NCBI RefSeq assembly: GCF_001984125.1
Contig: NZ_MTQL01000007.1
Location: forward strand, 1,178,001-1,242,000
Reading direction: 5' to 3'
DNA: 64,000 nt
DNA from: Leifsonia sp. ALI-44-B
Lineage (GTDB): Bacteria; Actinomycetota; Actinomycetes; Actinomycetales; Microbacteriaceae
Shown: piece by piece, positions 8,923-16,966 of the stretch
Position numbering within the stretch: the stretch's first letter is position 1
Layout of the letters: every line of letters starts with the position of its first letter
Position numbers and translations under genes: made by a program
The notes under the pieces: generated by a model
What the model saw: the letters and a program-made list of their open reading frames with translations, nothing else
The model's database searches: none
Told to the model about the DNA's origin: nothing

Positions 8923-9750
8923 TCACGGGGCGCCGAAACCGGCCGCGGCGAGCACTTTCTGGCCGGCCGGGCTCGCAACGTAGGCCACGAACGCGCGCGC
9001 GACATCCGATTCTGCCGTGCCGCGCAACGTGGCGATCGGGTAGGTGTTGACGGCTTCGGCGGATTCGTCGAACGGGATGCCCAGGACGGTGTCGCCCGCC
9101 GCACGCACATCGGTCACGTAGACGAGGCCGGCGTCGGCTTCTCCCGAGGTCACCTTGCCGAGAACATCCGTCACCGACGATTCCTCGCTAACCGGTTGGA
9201 TGTCGACGCCCGAGGCCTTCTCGATGGCCACCGTCGCCGATCCGCAGGGCACCTGCGGCGCACAGATAACGGTCTTCACGCCGGCACGAGCCAGGTCGTC
9301 GAGGGGTGCGATCTTGGCCGGGTTCGAGGGCGGCACCGCGATCTCGAGAGTGTTTGTCGCGAAGTCTGTGCTCGAGCCGTCGAGCAGGTCGCTGTCGGCG
9401 AGCTTCGCCATGTTCTTCGCGTCGGCCGACGCGAACACGTCGGCGGGGGCGCCCTCGACGATCTGCGTCACCAGGTCTGATGACCCCGCGAAGTTCAGGG
9501 TCACGGTCGTTCCCGGATGCGCCGCCTCGAAGTCGGCCGCGAGCTCGGTGAAGGTGCCCTTCAGGGATGCCGCGGCGAAGACCGTGATCTCTCCCATGAT
9601 GGCGCGTGAGCCATCGGATCCGCCGGCTGCCGGCGTGTTCCCGCCATCGGACGGAGACGAACAGGCGCTCACCCCGGCCACGAGTGTGACCGCGAGCCCG
9701 AGTGCGAGGGCGATTCCTCGACGCCGGGCGCGGGGGCAGGACCGGCTCAC
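8923..9750 (-). CDS. modA: Molybdate-binding lipoprotein ModA
   Basis: A 275-residue solute-binding lipoprotein: arginine-rich start, hydrophobic core and lipobox with Cys30 (VSAC). The mature protein begins the ModA pattern with [16 protein letters not shown], then FNFAGSS-type serines ([10 protein letters not shown]) that coordinate the oxyanion, [11 protein letters not shown], and the typical C-terminal segment with [15 protein letters not shown]-like wording ([10 protein letters not shown]). It delivers molybdate, or tungstate, to the ModB-ModC transporter encoded 118 bases downstream. Its GTG start overlaps the stop of the regulator gene by four bases (GTGA), showing translational coupling. 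Confidence 0.92.
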   Translation of the reverse strand: MSRSCPRARRRGIALALGLAVTLVAGVSACSSPSDGGNTPAAGGSDGSRAIMGEITVFAAASLKGTFTELAADFEAAHPGTTVTLNFAGSSDLVTQIVEGAPADVFASADAKNMAKLADSDLLDGSSTDFATNTLEIAVPPSNPAKIAPLDDLARAGVKTVICAPQVPCGSATVAIEKASGVDIQPVSEESSVTDVLGKVTSGEADAGLVYVTDVRAAGDTVLGIPFDESAEAVNTYPIATLRGTAESDVARAFVAYVASPAGQKVLAAAGFGAP

Positions 9751-10151
9751 GAGGCGCGCCCCGGCGTCTCGACGATCACGTTGGTGGCTTTGACGATGGC
9801 GATGGCAACCGAGCCGAGTTCGAGGCCCAGTTCGCGCACGGCCTCGCTGCTCATGAGCGACACCACGCGGTGCGGGCCGGCCTGGATCTCGACCTGCGCC
9901 ATGACCGTGTCCATGACGATGTCGGTGACGATGCCGACGAAACGGTTGCGTGCCGACCGGCCGATCTCCGAGGGGTCGGCGGGCAGCACGGCGTTTTCGC
10001 GGGCCAGCCGGGCCAGCGACAGGCCGTCGACGACTGTGCGCCCCGATGCATCCTTCTCACTCTGGAGGGCGCCGCTCTCGACCCAGCGGCGCACCGTGTC
10101 GTCGCTCACTCCGAGAAACTGGGATGCTTCACGAATCCGTATCTGCGTCAT
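9747..10151 (-). CDS. Molybdate-responsive HTH-TOBE regulator
   Basis: A 134-residue protein: residues 1-55 form an excisionase/MerR-like helix-turn-helix (IRIREASQFLGVSDDTVRRW), and residues about 65-130 form a TOBE/molybdopterin-binding domain (RNRFVGIVTDIVMDTVMAQVEI ends shortened here). This domain pair is common as the first gene of actinobacterial mod operons and acts as a one-component Mo sensor in place of full-length ModE. The ATG at 10151 follows AGGTGG by nine bases and is preferred over the GTG three codons earlier. It overlaps modA by four bases. An inverted repeat just upstream is a candidate autoregulatory site. Confidence 0.85.
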   Translation of the reverse strand: MTQIRIREASQFLGVSDDTVRRWVESGALQSEKDASGRTVVDGLSLARLARENAVLPADPSEIGRSARNRFVGIVTDIVMDTVMAQVEIQAGPHRVVSLMSSEAVRELGLELGSVAIAIVKATNVIVETPGRAS

Positions 10152-10167
10152 GAAAGCCACCTTAGTA

Positions 10168-10179
10168 TCGCAAATGCGA
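10168..10179. promoter_or_regulatory. Candidate operator of the molybdate operon
   Basis: A perfect inverted repeat TCGCA-AA-TGCGA lies 17 bases upstream of the ATG of the HTH-TOBE regulator, and a further GCGA-like half-site follows at once (CTTCGCGA). Its position over the presumed promoter or leader suits autorepression of the mod operon. The match to a specific published consensus is not claimed. Confidence 0.5.
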
Positions 10180-10229
10180 CTTCGCGACGGTCACGGTCGA
10201 CGTTACTCAACCCGCACCGGCAGCAAGGA

Positions 10230-11462
10230 TCAGTTCGGAATCACCTGCGCCAGGATGAGCGCTCCACCGATCAGCACGGTCGGCACGATCCAGATCAGCG
10301 ACCCGATGCCGAACCCCATGCGCAGGCGGCGGCCCTTCTTGCTCACCTGTCCCCGCTGAGCGGTCCTCGGATCGGCGCGGCGCGGGTCACCCGGTATCGC
10401 CGTCATGCCGGCCCCCGCGAGCGATGCCTGGCGAGCGACATCGACCTCGATCTCGGCGCTCGACCCGGCCAGACCGGCCGTCGACAGGGCGCGGGCCCGG
10501 TCGATTCCGCTCTCGCCGCCGAGGCGGTCGTCGCGCCAGCGTTCCCAGCGGGTCAGCTTGGCGCTCACGGCGTCGACGGCGTCGGTGAGGGCATCCCAGC
10601 GATCGGGGGAGAGCGTGACGACATCGCGCGTGGACACGAGGAACAGCCAGTCGTCGATGATCTCGACGTCATAGCCGCGCACGTCGTCCATAAGGCGTGT
10701 CATCACGTCGGGGGTGAACAGGTAGAGGGCATCCCGCTCATAGCCGCGTGGGCAGAACAGGGTGAAGTGTTCGTCGAAATCGCCCTCGAGGGACAGCTTC
10801 TGCGCGCCGCTCGGCACGGTGGCCAATGACAGACGTCGCGAGCCCGGGCCCCGAGACTGCAGCACGATGTGAGGAAGGCTCGTCGCGAGGCGCAGGGCCG
10901 CGTAGCCACCGAACTGCGTGTTGCGGCTGCCCTGCGCCCCCGTCAGCAGTTCGTAGTTCGCGATCTCGATGGGTCGGGGCCCGGTCGAGCGGAAGACGCG
11001 CGCCACGCGGAAGATGCCGCGATCGGCCCAGGGCGTCAGATGCATCGTGACGAAGGGGCCCGGAACGTAGACCAGTCGGTTGACCAACGCAAACCACGTG
11101 AAGCGGTAGTGCCGCTTGGGGGTGTCCCGTCGCGCGCGCAGGCGCAGCCACGCCCACAGGATCACGCAGAAGGCAACAAGCATGAGCATGCCGAAGCCGA
11201 ACATTCCGGTGAGCTCGGAGTTCTTGTCGGGCTCGTCGTCGGCCAGCTCGGCGAAGAAGCCGATGAGCAAGCCGAACACGCCGAAGGGCATGACGAACAC
11301 GCCGACGCCGAGGATGAACCGCCGGAACCGGGCCATGGGGGCCCGCGCGATCGGATAGTCCTGCACGAACCTCTTATAGAAGGCGCGCACATCGCGCCGC
11401 TTCACGCGCGCCGTCAGGGGCGCGGTGTTGAGAGTCGTATTCTGGCCCGCGAACGTGGTCAC
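10230..11462 (-). CDS. Membrane protein of unknown function
   Basis: A 410-residue protein from a GTG with GGGGAT upstream. Two hydrophobic segments lie near residues 50-70 and 86-106, a long soluble middle of about 250 residues follows (with phenylalanine and tryptophan rich patches such as YRFTWFALVNRLVY), and a third membrane segment is at the C-terminus (about 388-407) after a basic run. The topology suggests a large cytoplasmic or external domain held by hairpins. I do not recognise the family. It stands alone between the mod operon and the cell-wall genes. Confidence 0.6.
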   Translation of the reverse strand: MTTFAGQNTTLNTAPLTARVKRRDVRAFYKRFVQDYPIARAPMARFRRFILGVGVFVMPFGVFGLLIGFFAELADDEPDKNSELTGMFGFGMLMLVAFCVILWAWLRLRARRDTPKRHYRFTWFALVNRLVYVPGPFVTMHLTPWADRGIFRVARVFRSTGPRPIEIANYELLTGAQGSRNTQFGGYAALRLATSLPHIVLQSRGPGSRRLSLATVPSGAQKLSLEGDFDEHFTLFCPRGYERDALYLFTPDVMTRLMDDVRGYDVEIIDDWLFLVSTRDVVTLSPDRWDALTDAVDAVSAKLTRWERWRDDRLGGESGIDRARALSTAGLAGSSAEIEVDVARQASLAGAGMTAIPGDPRRADPRTAQRGQVSKKGRRLRMGFGIGSLIWIVPTVLIGGALILAQVIPN

Positions 11463-11610
11463 GCAGCATCCCCCTGGTCGTCGGGCCCGACCGGCCCTCC
11501 CTCAAAAATACGGGATGCGCGAGCCTCGCATCCGCGAGACGCCGAGGAGTTGGACTATCCGATGAATGATTATGCGGTGGGGAAGAGCTTCGACATAGAC
11601 CGATGCTATG
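11463..11610. other. Gene-poor, lower-GC intergenic segment
   Basis: Between the unknown membrane gene and the alr-ddl terminator the base composition drops visibly, with AT-rich words such as GATGAATGATTATGCGG. A 45-codon open frame (11562-11699, plus strand, starting MNDYAVGKSF) exists but has only a distant GAGGAG ahead of it and crosses the ddl terminator, so I do not call it a gene. The segment probably holds the promoter of the membrane-protein gene. Confidence 0.4.
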
Positions 11611-11660
11611 AAAAAGGCCCACCTCATTTTAGGAAGCCGAAGCTCGAGCCTTGGGTGGGC
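11611..11660 (-). terminator. Rho-independent terminator of the alr-ddl operon
   Basis: On the minus strand GCCCACC (11654-11660) pairs with GGTGGGC (11617-11623), and the right arm runs straight into CCTTTTTC. The hairpin lies about 65 bases after the ddl stop codon. The loop is long (30 bases) and contains a small GCTCGAGC palindrome, so a second internal stem is possible. Confidence 0.65.
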
Positions 11661-11724
11661 GCTGATATTCCAAGGATAGTCCCGATGCTGTGTGTCTGAA
11701 GGTTTGCGCGAGTGCGGTGCGTTG

Positions 11725-12759
11725 TCAGGCGCGGGCGGTGGCGAGGAGTTCGTCGAGGAGGGTGGCGTAGGGGATGCCGACGGCGTCGAACATCTTCGGC
11801 ACCTGCGAGTCGGGGGTGAAGCCGGGCATGGTGTTGACCTCGTTGAGGAGGACGCCGTCGGGGGTGACGAAGAAGTCGAAGCGTGCGATGCCGCGGCAGC
11901 CGAGCGCCGTGAAGAGGGTGTCGGCAGCCGAGCGCAGGGCCTCGAGCTCGGGGTCGGTGACGCGCGCCGGGATGACGAAGGGCACGTGGCCGCCGTACTT
12001 CTGGTCGGTGCCGAAGACGTCTCCCGATGCGACGGTGATCTCGAGCGCGGGGCCGATGGTGCGGTGGCCGTCGGCGTGTTCGAGCACCGCGACATCCACC
12101 TCGCGCCCCTCGACGAATTGTTCGATCAGCACGTGTTCGTCGTGGCGGCGGGCTTCGTCGACAGCGGCCGGCAGGTCGGATGCCTGGGCCACGACACTCA
12201 CGCCGTGACTCGACCCGGCGGCAACGGGTTTCACGACGACGGGATACGTGAGGCCCGCAACGGAGACGCTCTCGGCTACCGTGACCGCGGGAGAAGACAC
12301 CGCGCTTCCCGCCACGACCCGACCCCCGACGACGTAGACGGCGGGCGCGGTCGCGATGCCGAGCGCCCCGGCGATGAGCTTGGTAACCCATTTGTCCATC
12401 GCCAGGGCACCCGGGCGGATGCCTCCCCCCACGACAGGCACCCGCACCACCCCCATGAGGGCCGCCATCGTGCCGTCCTCCCCGTTCACGCCGTGCAGCG
12501 CGGGGAACACGACATCCATCCCCTCGAGCCCCGCCACCGCCTCGGCCGCCGTCAGACGCGAGCGTTCGTCAGTGGCCGAACCATCGAACCACCCGCCGTC
12601 CCGGCCGATCGTGAGGCGATAGACGTCATACCGCTCACGGTCGAGTGTCCCCGCGACGCCAGCGGCCGAGGCCAGAGAGACGTCGTGTTCGCCGGAGGCG
12701 CCGCCCCCGATCACGCAGACCCGCACGCGTTCGTCGGGGGTCAGATCAGATCGCTGCAC
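11725..12759 (-). CDS. ddl: D-alanine--D-alanine ligase
   Basis: A 344-residue ATP-grasp enzyme that joins two D-alanines for peptidoglycan precursors. Seen: VIGGGASGEHDVSLASA at the N-terminus, FPALHGVNGEDGT, the ATP-grasp core YPVVVKPVAAGSSHGV, VLIEQFVEGREVDVAV, GCRGIARFDFFV and the metal-binding NEVNTMPGFT. Length is normal. The start is the GTG at 12759 with GAAAGAAG just upstream; another GTG lies about eleven codons inside. It overlaps the end of alr by 14 bases, so the two genes form one translationally coupled unit, and a terminator follows. Confidence 0.93.
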   Translation of the reverse strand: MQRSDLTPDERVRVCVIGGGASGEHDVSLASAAGVAGTLDRERYDVYRLTIGRDGGWFDGSATDERSRLTAAEAVAGLEGMDVVFPALHGVNGEDGTMAALMGVVRVPVVGGGIRPGALAMDKWVTKLIAGALGIATAPAVYVVGGRVVAGSAVSSPAVTVAESVSVAGLTYPVVVKPVAAGSSHGVSVVAQASDLPAAVDEARRHDEHVLIEQFVEGREVDVAVLEHADGHRTIGPALEITVASGDVFGTDQKYGGHVPFVIPARVTDPELEALRSAADTLFTALGCRGIARFDFFVTPDGVLLNEVNTMPGFTPDSQVPKMFDAVGIPYATLLDELLATARA

Positions 12760-14032
12760 AATTCTTCTTTCGTCGGGGGAGGGCCCGGTCGCTGCCGGCG
12801 GGTCGATCGGTCGAACGGGCAAGGGCGGGCACGGCCGGGGATTTCGGTGGGCCACTCGGTTCCGGCGGTGCAATGGGTTCCGGCAGGCCGGTCGGTTGCG
12901 GGAGGGCAACAGATGCCGCCGCGGCCACCGGGATGGTGCGCCGGTCGACCCGGTGCACGCGGGCGCCGACGCCCACGACGATGTCGTGTTCGAGGGTGCC
13001 CGCCCAGTCGGCCCACTCGGCCACGGTCGGTTCGCCGGAGGTTCCCGGACCGAACACCGTGGCGCGTTCGCCGGGCTGGATGCCGTCGTCGCCGACATCC
13101 ACCACGATCTGGTCCATCGAGAACAGGCCGACGACGGGGTAACGGCGGCCGCGCAACTGCACGAAGGCGCGACCCGAGGCCGTGCGCGGCAAACCATCGC
13201 CGTAACCGAGCGGCAGGAGCGCGAGCGTGGTCTCGGAGGACGTCGTATAGGTGTGCCCATAGCCGACGCCCGAACCGCGCGGCACGCGCCGCACCGAGAC
13301 GACCGGGGCTGTCAACGTGAGTGCGGGTCGCAACTCCACCGTGCGCGACGGGTCGATGCCGTAGAGCCCGGCGCCCACGCGGCTGAGTTCATAGTGCGTG
13401 TCCGGCCGGGTGAGCGTCGCGGCGCTCGCCGCCAAATGACGAATCCTCGGCGAGAGCCCGCGGCGGCGAGCCACACGAACGCCGTTCTCGAAGATCATGC
13501 GCTCGCGATCGGTCTCGGGCGAGGTCGGGTCGGCGGCGCTCGAGAGATGCCCCATAACGCCGACCACGTCGATCGACCCCTGGGCCTGCCAGAGGTGCGC
13601 CATCTCGCACAGCGCCGCCCATTCGCCGCGGGGCGCTCCGTCGCGGTTCATGCCAACGTCGAGGTGCAGGTGCACGCGGGCGGCGCGGTGGGCACGGGAT
13701 GCCGCGGCCGCCACGAATCGCAACTGCCTCATGCTCGACACGGCCAGGTCGACGTCGGCGCGATTCGCCGCCTCGTAGTCGGCGTCGAGCGGGTTGAGCC
13801 AACTCAAGATCGGGGCGGTGGGGGCGTCGGCCCGCAGCGTCAGCGCCTCGCCGATGCTCGTCACACCCAACCAGTCGGCGCCGTTCGCGAGCACGAGGGG
13901 CGCGAGGCTGCCGTGTCCGAAGCCGTCTGCCTTGAGCACGGCCATGAGCTGCCCGGCGGTGCGCTCGCTGAACAGGCGCGTGTTGTGGGCGATGGCTGCG
14001 GCATCCACCGTCAATTCTGCCGTCGTATGCAT
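12746..14032 (-). CDS. alr: Alanine racemase
   Basis: A 428-residue PLP enzyme converting L-alanine to D-alanine for the wall. AVLKADGFGHG holds the PLP lysine (Lys34), LHLDVGMNRDG lies in the barrel, and GVGYGHTY carries the second catalytic tyrosine (Tyr258). MGHLSSA and the late SMDQIVVDVGD segment are also typical. Compared with the usual 360-380 residues it has a C-terminal extension of about 55 residues rich in P, A and E, ending in a basic patch; ddl begins inside the DNA for this tail. ATG at 14032 has GGGAAAGGGG upstream. It supplies the substrate for the overlapping ddl gene. Confidence 0.92.
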   Translation of the reverse strand: MHTTAELTVDAAAIAHNTRLFSERTAGQLMAVLKADGFGHGSLAPLVLANGADWLGVTSIGEALTLRADAPTAPILSWLNPLDADYEAANRADVDLAVSSMRQLRFVAAAASRAHRAARVHLHLDVGMNRDGAPRGEWAALCEMAHLWQAQGSIDVVGVMGHLSSAADPTSPETDRERMIFENGVRVARRRGLSPRIRHLAASAATLTRPDTHYELSRVGAGLYGIDPSRTVELRPALTLTAPVVSVRRVPRGSGVGYGHTYTTSSETTLALLPLGYGDGLPRTASGRAFVQLRGRRYPVVGLFSMDQIVVDVGDDGIQPGERATVFGPGTSGEPTVAEWADWAGTLEHDIVVGVGARVHRVDRRTIPVAAAASVALPQPTGLPEPIAPPEPSGPPKSPAVPALARSTDRPAGSDRALPRRKKNCAAI

Positions 14033-14264
14033 CGGTCCCCTTTCCCTCGATCCGACGCTACGCAGGCGTTCATGAGGGCGCCTCAGCCTGTGGGCCCCCT
14101 TCGTCCGGGCGAAACGGTCCTGCAGGATGACGGGAACCCGGCCGATCGGCCAAGGCCCGAGATGAGCGACCGCGGTGAATGCCCGCGGCTTCGGGAGTCG
14201 GTTCATGAGCGGCCGGGATAATGGGCACACAGGCCGTGGACCGCGCGGTGCCGGAGAGGACCGC

Positions 14265-15353
14265 ATGAAATTCGACCTGCACGACGTTCCCGAACGCGTC
14301 TCGACGGGCACGCTGCCCGCCCCCGATCTCGTCGACGAGTTTGTGGAGGAGGCGCACCAGAGGAACCACTCGCTCGATGGTGGGGCCGTCGCCGACTACA
14401 TCCCCGCGCTCGCCGATGCCGACCCAAACCTTTTCGGGGTGTCGGTGGTCGACGTTTCAGGTGATGCGCATGACGCGGGCGACACCGACCACGCGTTCTC
14501 GATCCAGTCGATCTCAAAGGCCTTCGTCTATGCGCTCGTCTGCGAAGAGCTCGGGCACGACGCCACCTACGAGCGCGTGGGCGTGAACAACACGGGCATG
14601 CCGTTCAACTCGGTCGTCGCGATCGAGCTCAACGAGGGGCACCCCATGAACCCCATGGTGAACGCCGGTGCCTTGACCACGACATCCCTCGCCCCCGGCA
14701 CGGGCGATGAACAGTGGCGGTGGATCTGGAAGGGGCTCTCGGCTTTCGCGGGCCGCCACCTGGTCTTGGACGACGACGTCTATCGCTCGGAGCGGGCCGG
14801 CAACCAGCGCAATCAGGCCATCGCGCGCCTACTCGAGAGTTATGGGCGCATCGAGAAGGATCCGCTCGAGGTGGTCGACGTCTATACGAAGCAGTGCTCG
14901 CTTCTTGTGACGGCTCGCGACCTCGCCGTCATGGGGGCCACGCTGGCGGATGGCGGGGTCAACCCCATCACGAAGGAGCGCGTCGTGGCGCCGCACGTGT
15001 GCCGCGACACCCTGGCGGTGCTCGCGGCGAACGGCCTCTACGAGCGCTCGGGCGAGTGGCTGTTCGAGGTCGGAATCCCCGGCAAATCGGGCGTCTCGGG
15101 CGGCATCGTCACGGTCGCGCCCGGCAAGGCGGGCATCGGCGTGTTCTCGCCGCCGCTCGACGACGCCGGCAACAGCGTGCGCGGCAAACAGGCCACGGCG
15201 TTCCTGTCACGTGCCCTGGGCCTGAACGTGTTCGCCTCGGATGCCTTCGCGGAGGCCTCGATGACGGCCACCGCCGAAGCGGCCGACGACGACGATGCCT
15301 CGGGTGAGGAGATCGACGAGCGGGCCCACGACCTCTCCGACCAGGAGGCGTGA
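14265..15353 (+). CDS. glsA: Glutaminase
   Basis: A 362-residue member of the serine-dependent beta-lactamase-fold glutaminases, which hydrolyse glutamine to glutamate and ammonia. The catalytic S-x-x-K is in QSISKAF (Ser82, Lys85). GVNNTGMPFNSV, NEGHPMNPMVNAGA, GNQRNQAIARLL and GKSGVSGGIVTVAPGK are family blocks. The last 35-40 residues are an acidic tail (DDDDASGEEIDER) not needed for the fold. The ATG at 14265 follows GGAGAGGACC and starts the normal N-terminus, so the longer frame is rejected. Convergent with the Lrp-type regulator. Confidence 0.92.
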   Translation: MKFDLHDVPERVSTGTLPAPDLVDEFVEEAHQRNHSLDGGAVADYIPALADADPNLFGVSVVDVSGDAHDAGDTDHAFSIQSISKAFVYALVCEELGHDATYERVGVNNTGMPFNSVVAIELNEGHPMNPMVNAGALTTTSLAPGTGDEQWRWIWKGLSAFAGRHLVLDDDVYRSERAGNQRNQAIARLLESYGRIEKDPLEVVDVYTKQCSLLVTARDLAVMGATLADGGVNPITKERVVAPHVCRDTLAVLAANGLYERSGEWLFEVGIPGKSGVSGGIVTVAPGKAGIGVFSPPLDDAGNSVRGKQATAFLSRALGLNVFASDAFAEASMTATAEAADDDDASGEEIDERAHDLSDQEA

Positions 15354-15364
15354 CCGGGCGTCCT

Positions 15365-15817
15365 TCAGAGTGGCTCGACCGCCGTGTTGCGCAGGTGCTC
15401 GTAGACGACCGACGTGCGCACATCGGCGATCTCGGGTCGCTGCGTCAGCTTGTCGATGACGAAGGCATAGAGGCTGTCATTGTCGGCGACGGCCACGTGG
15501 ATGATGAAGTCCTCGTTGCCGGTCGTGACGAACACACCGAGCGTCTCGGGGAGCGCCTGCGCCCAGTCGCGAAAGGCCTCGATCGACTTGCGCGACGGCG
15601 GGCGGATGCGCACGGCCACGAGTGCCTGAACGGGCCGCCCGATCGACGGCAGGTCGACGTCGAGGATGGCCCCGCGGATGACGCCGCGCGCGTGCAGGGC
15701 ACGCGTGCGATCGAGAGCCGTCGTCGGTGAGACCCCGACAGCGGCCGCGACCTCGCGGTTCGTCTTCCGGGCGTTCGACTGCAATTCGCGCAGAATCGCC
15801 GTATCTATCGCGTCCAT
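15365..15817 (-). CDS. Lrp/AsnC family transcriptional regulator
   Basis: A 150-residue regulator beginning MDAIDTAILRELQSNARKT, an AsnC-type winged HTH (VAAAVGVSPTTALDRTRAL), and followed by the RAM ligand-binding domain (VQALVAVRI; LGVFVTTGNEDFIIHVAVAD). The ATG at 15817 gives the standard Lrp length and has GGAGAAAGCAGG just upstream; an in-frame ATG at 15877 would add 20 residues. It is divergent from a DUF2000 gene across 110 bases, and that neighbour is the most likely target. Confidence 0.88.
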   Translation of the reverse strand: MDAIDTAILRELQSNARKTNREVAAAVGVSPTTALDRTRALHARGVIRGAILDVDLPSIGRPVQALVAVRIRPPSRKSIEAFRDWAQALPETLGVFVTTGNEDFIIHVAVADNDSLYAFVIDKLTQRPEIADVRTSVVYEHLRNTAVEPL

Positions 15818-15927
15818 GACCTGCTTTCTCCGGGTTGCGCCGGACGATGTACGGGCGTTGCTCGTGTCGTCCGTCATCCGTCATACGATCTCAGCGTCTT
15901 GAAGGATTATCGAACAGAGGAGACGCT

Positions 15928-16395
15928 GTGGGCAACACAATCGGCTTTGCGCCCGAAGAGATCGACCCGCCGGCACCCACGCGAGCCGCCCGGCTGAAGT
16001 GGGTCGTTGTCGTGAACGACGCGCTGCCGGCGGGACGCGCGGTGAATGCGGCGATCTGCGCGGCGGCTGCGACATCCGCTCATGTTCAAGGGTTGCTCGG
16101 CGCGGATGCCGTCACCGCCGACGGCGAGGAACACCCGGGTCTGCCGTGGGTGGGGTGCAGCGTGCTGGTCGCCGACTCGGAAACGCTGCGCTCGATTCGC
16201 GCCAAAGCGGCCGCGCACGACGAGACGTTCGTCGCCGACATGCCCGCCGCCGCGCAGAACACGCGCGTCTATGACGAGTACCTGCAGCAGGTCGCCGAAA
16301 CGCCCTCGACCGAGCTCGAGTACTACGCCGTCTCGATCGTCGGCCCGCGCAACCGCGTCGATCGCCTCGTCGGCCGCCTCCCGCTCCTGCCGTGA
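15928..16395 (+). CDS. DUF2000 family protein
   Basis: A 155-residue protein from a GTG with AGAGGAG upstream. After a short proline-containing start it shows LKWVVVVNDALPAGRAVNAAICAAAAT broken here: KWVVVVNDALPAGRAVNA then AICAAAA, typical of DUF2000, whose fold is related to peptidyl-tRNA hydrolase II. Later LEYYAVSIVGPRNRVDRL closes the domain. Biochemical activity is unknown. DUF2000 genes are often seen beside Lrp/AsnC regulators, as here, which suggests control by an amino-acid-like ligand. Confidence 0.8.
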   Translation: MGNTIGFAPEEIDPPAPTRAARLKWVVVVNDALPAGRAVNAAICAAAATSAHVQGLLGADAVTADGEEHPGLPWVGCSVLVADSETLRSIRAKAAAHDETFVADMPAAAQNTRVYDEYLQQVAETPSTELEYYAVSIVGPRNRVDRLVGRLPLLP

Positions 16396-16420
16396 CGGCG
16401 TCGCGAGGTCATCTCGCTTT

Positions 16421-16450
16421 TATGTACATGTAATGATTCGAGATGTACAG
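16421..16450. promoter_or_regulatory. Candidate toxin-antitoxin operator
   Basis: Two copies of ATGTACA (at about 16422 and 16443) lie just upstream of the antitoxin ATG. The first continues into the palindrome TGTACATGT, and the spacing between copies is 21 bases, two helical turns, suiting two Phd-type dimers on one face. The AT-rich character stands out against the neighbourhood and also suits a promoter. Confidence 0.55.
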
Positions 16451-16457
16451 TTGACGC

Positions 16458-16706
16458 ATGACCACGATCAACGTCACCGACGCGCGCGCGAAGTTTTCCG
16501 AGGTGATCGAGCGCTCCCACGACGAGGCGGTGTTCCTCGAGCGCCGGGGCCGGGCCGAGGCCGTTGTCATCAGCCCCGAGCAATACGAACGCATGATGGA
16601 GGCGCTCGAAGACGCCGAAGACGTCGCGGCCTTCGACGATGCAATGGCCGAAGAAGGCGACAACGTGCCCTGGGATCAGGTCAAAGCCGACCTCGGTTGG
16701 GTGTGA
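16458..16706 (+). CDS. Phd/YefM-family antitoxin
   Basis: An 82-residue antitoxin. MTTINVTDARAKFSEVIERS is the classic Phd/YefM N-terminal DNA-binding fold, followed by VFLERRGRAEAVVISPEQYE and an acidic C-terminal half (EDAEDVAAFDDAMAEEGD) that would wrap the toxin. It should neutralise the toxin and, with it, repress the operon at the repeats upstream. Its stop overlaps the toxin start by four bases. Confidence 0.92.
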   Translation: MTTINVTDARAKFSEVIERSHDEAVFLERRGRAEAVVISPEQYERMMEALEDAEDVAAFDDAMAEEGDNVPWDQVKADLGWV

Positions 16707-16966
16707 CCGGGCGCTACTCGATCGAATTGCGCCCCGCGGCCGTCAAAGCGTTGCGCAAGATCGATCCCCAGGATCAGCCGCGCATCCGCGGCGCGATCGC
16801 CCTCCTCGGCGAAGACCCCCGGCCGCCCGGCGCTAAGGCGCTGCAGGGCCGACCGGGATTCCGTGTGCGGGTTGGCAACTACCGCATCGTCTACACGATC
16901 GAGGACACGGTCCTGCTCATCGTCGTGGTCACGCTCGGCCACCGCAAGGACGTCTACGAGCGCTGA
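16703..16966 (+). CDS. RelE/ParE-family toxin
   Basis: An 87-residue basic protein starting at a GTG inside GTGTGA at the end of the antitoxin gene. YSIELRPAAVKALRKIDPQD, then IRGAIALLGEDPRPPGAKAL, FRVRVGNYRIVYTIED and LLIVVVTLGHRKDVY give the RelE/ParE order; R-V-G-x-Y-R-I-V-Y and GHRKDVY are the usual late motifs. RelE members cleave mRNA at the ribosome and ParE members poison gyrase; GHRKDVY with the tyrosine favours a RelE-like nuclease, but this is inference. The 3' end overlaps the convergent permease gene by 13 bases. Confidence 0.92.
   Translation: MTGRYSIELRPAAVKALRKIDPQDQPRIRGAIALLGEDPRPPGAKALQGRPGFRVRVGNYRIVYTIEDTVLLIVVVTLGHRKDVYER

Noticed and set aside
11562-11699. A 45-codon frame (MNDYAVGKSF...) in the gap next to ddl
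   Set aside because: No good ribosome site, it crosses the ddl terminator hairpin, and its sequence has no known relatives that I recognise. Kept only as a finding about the low-GC gap.
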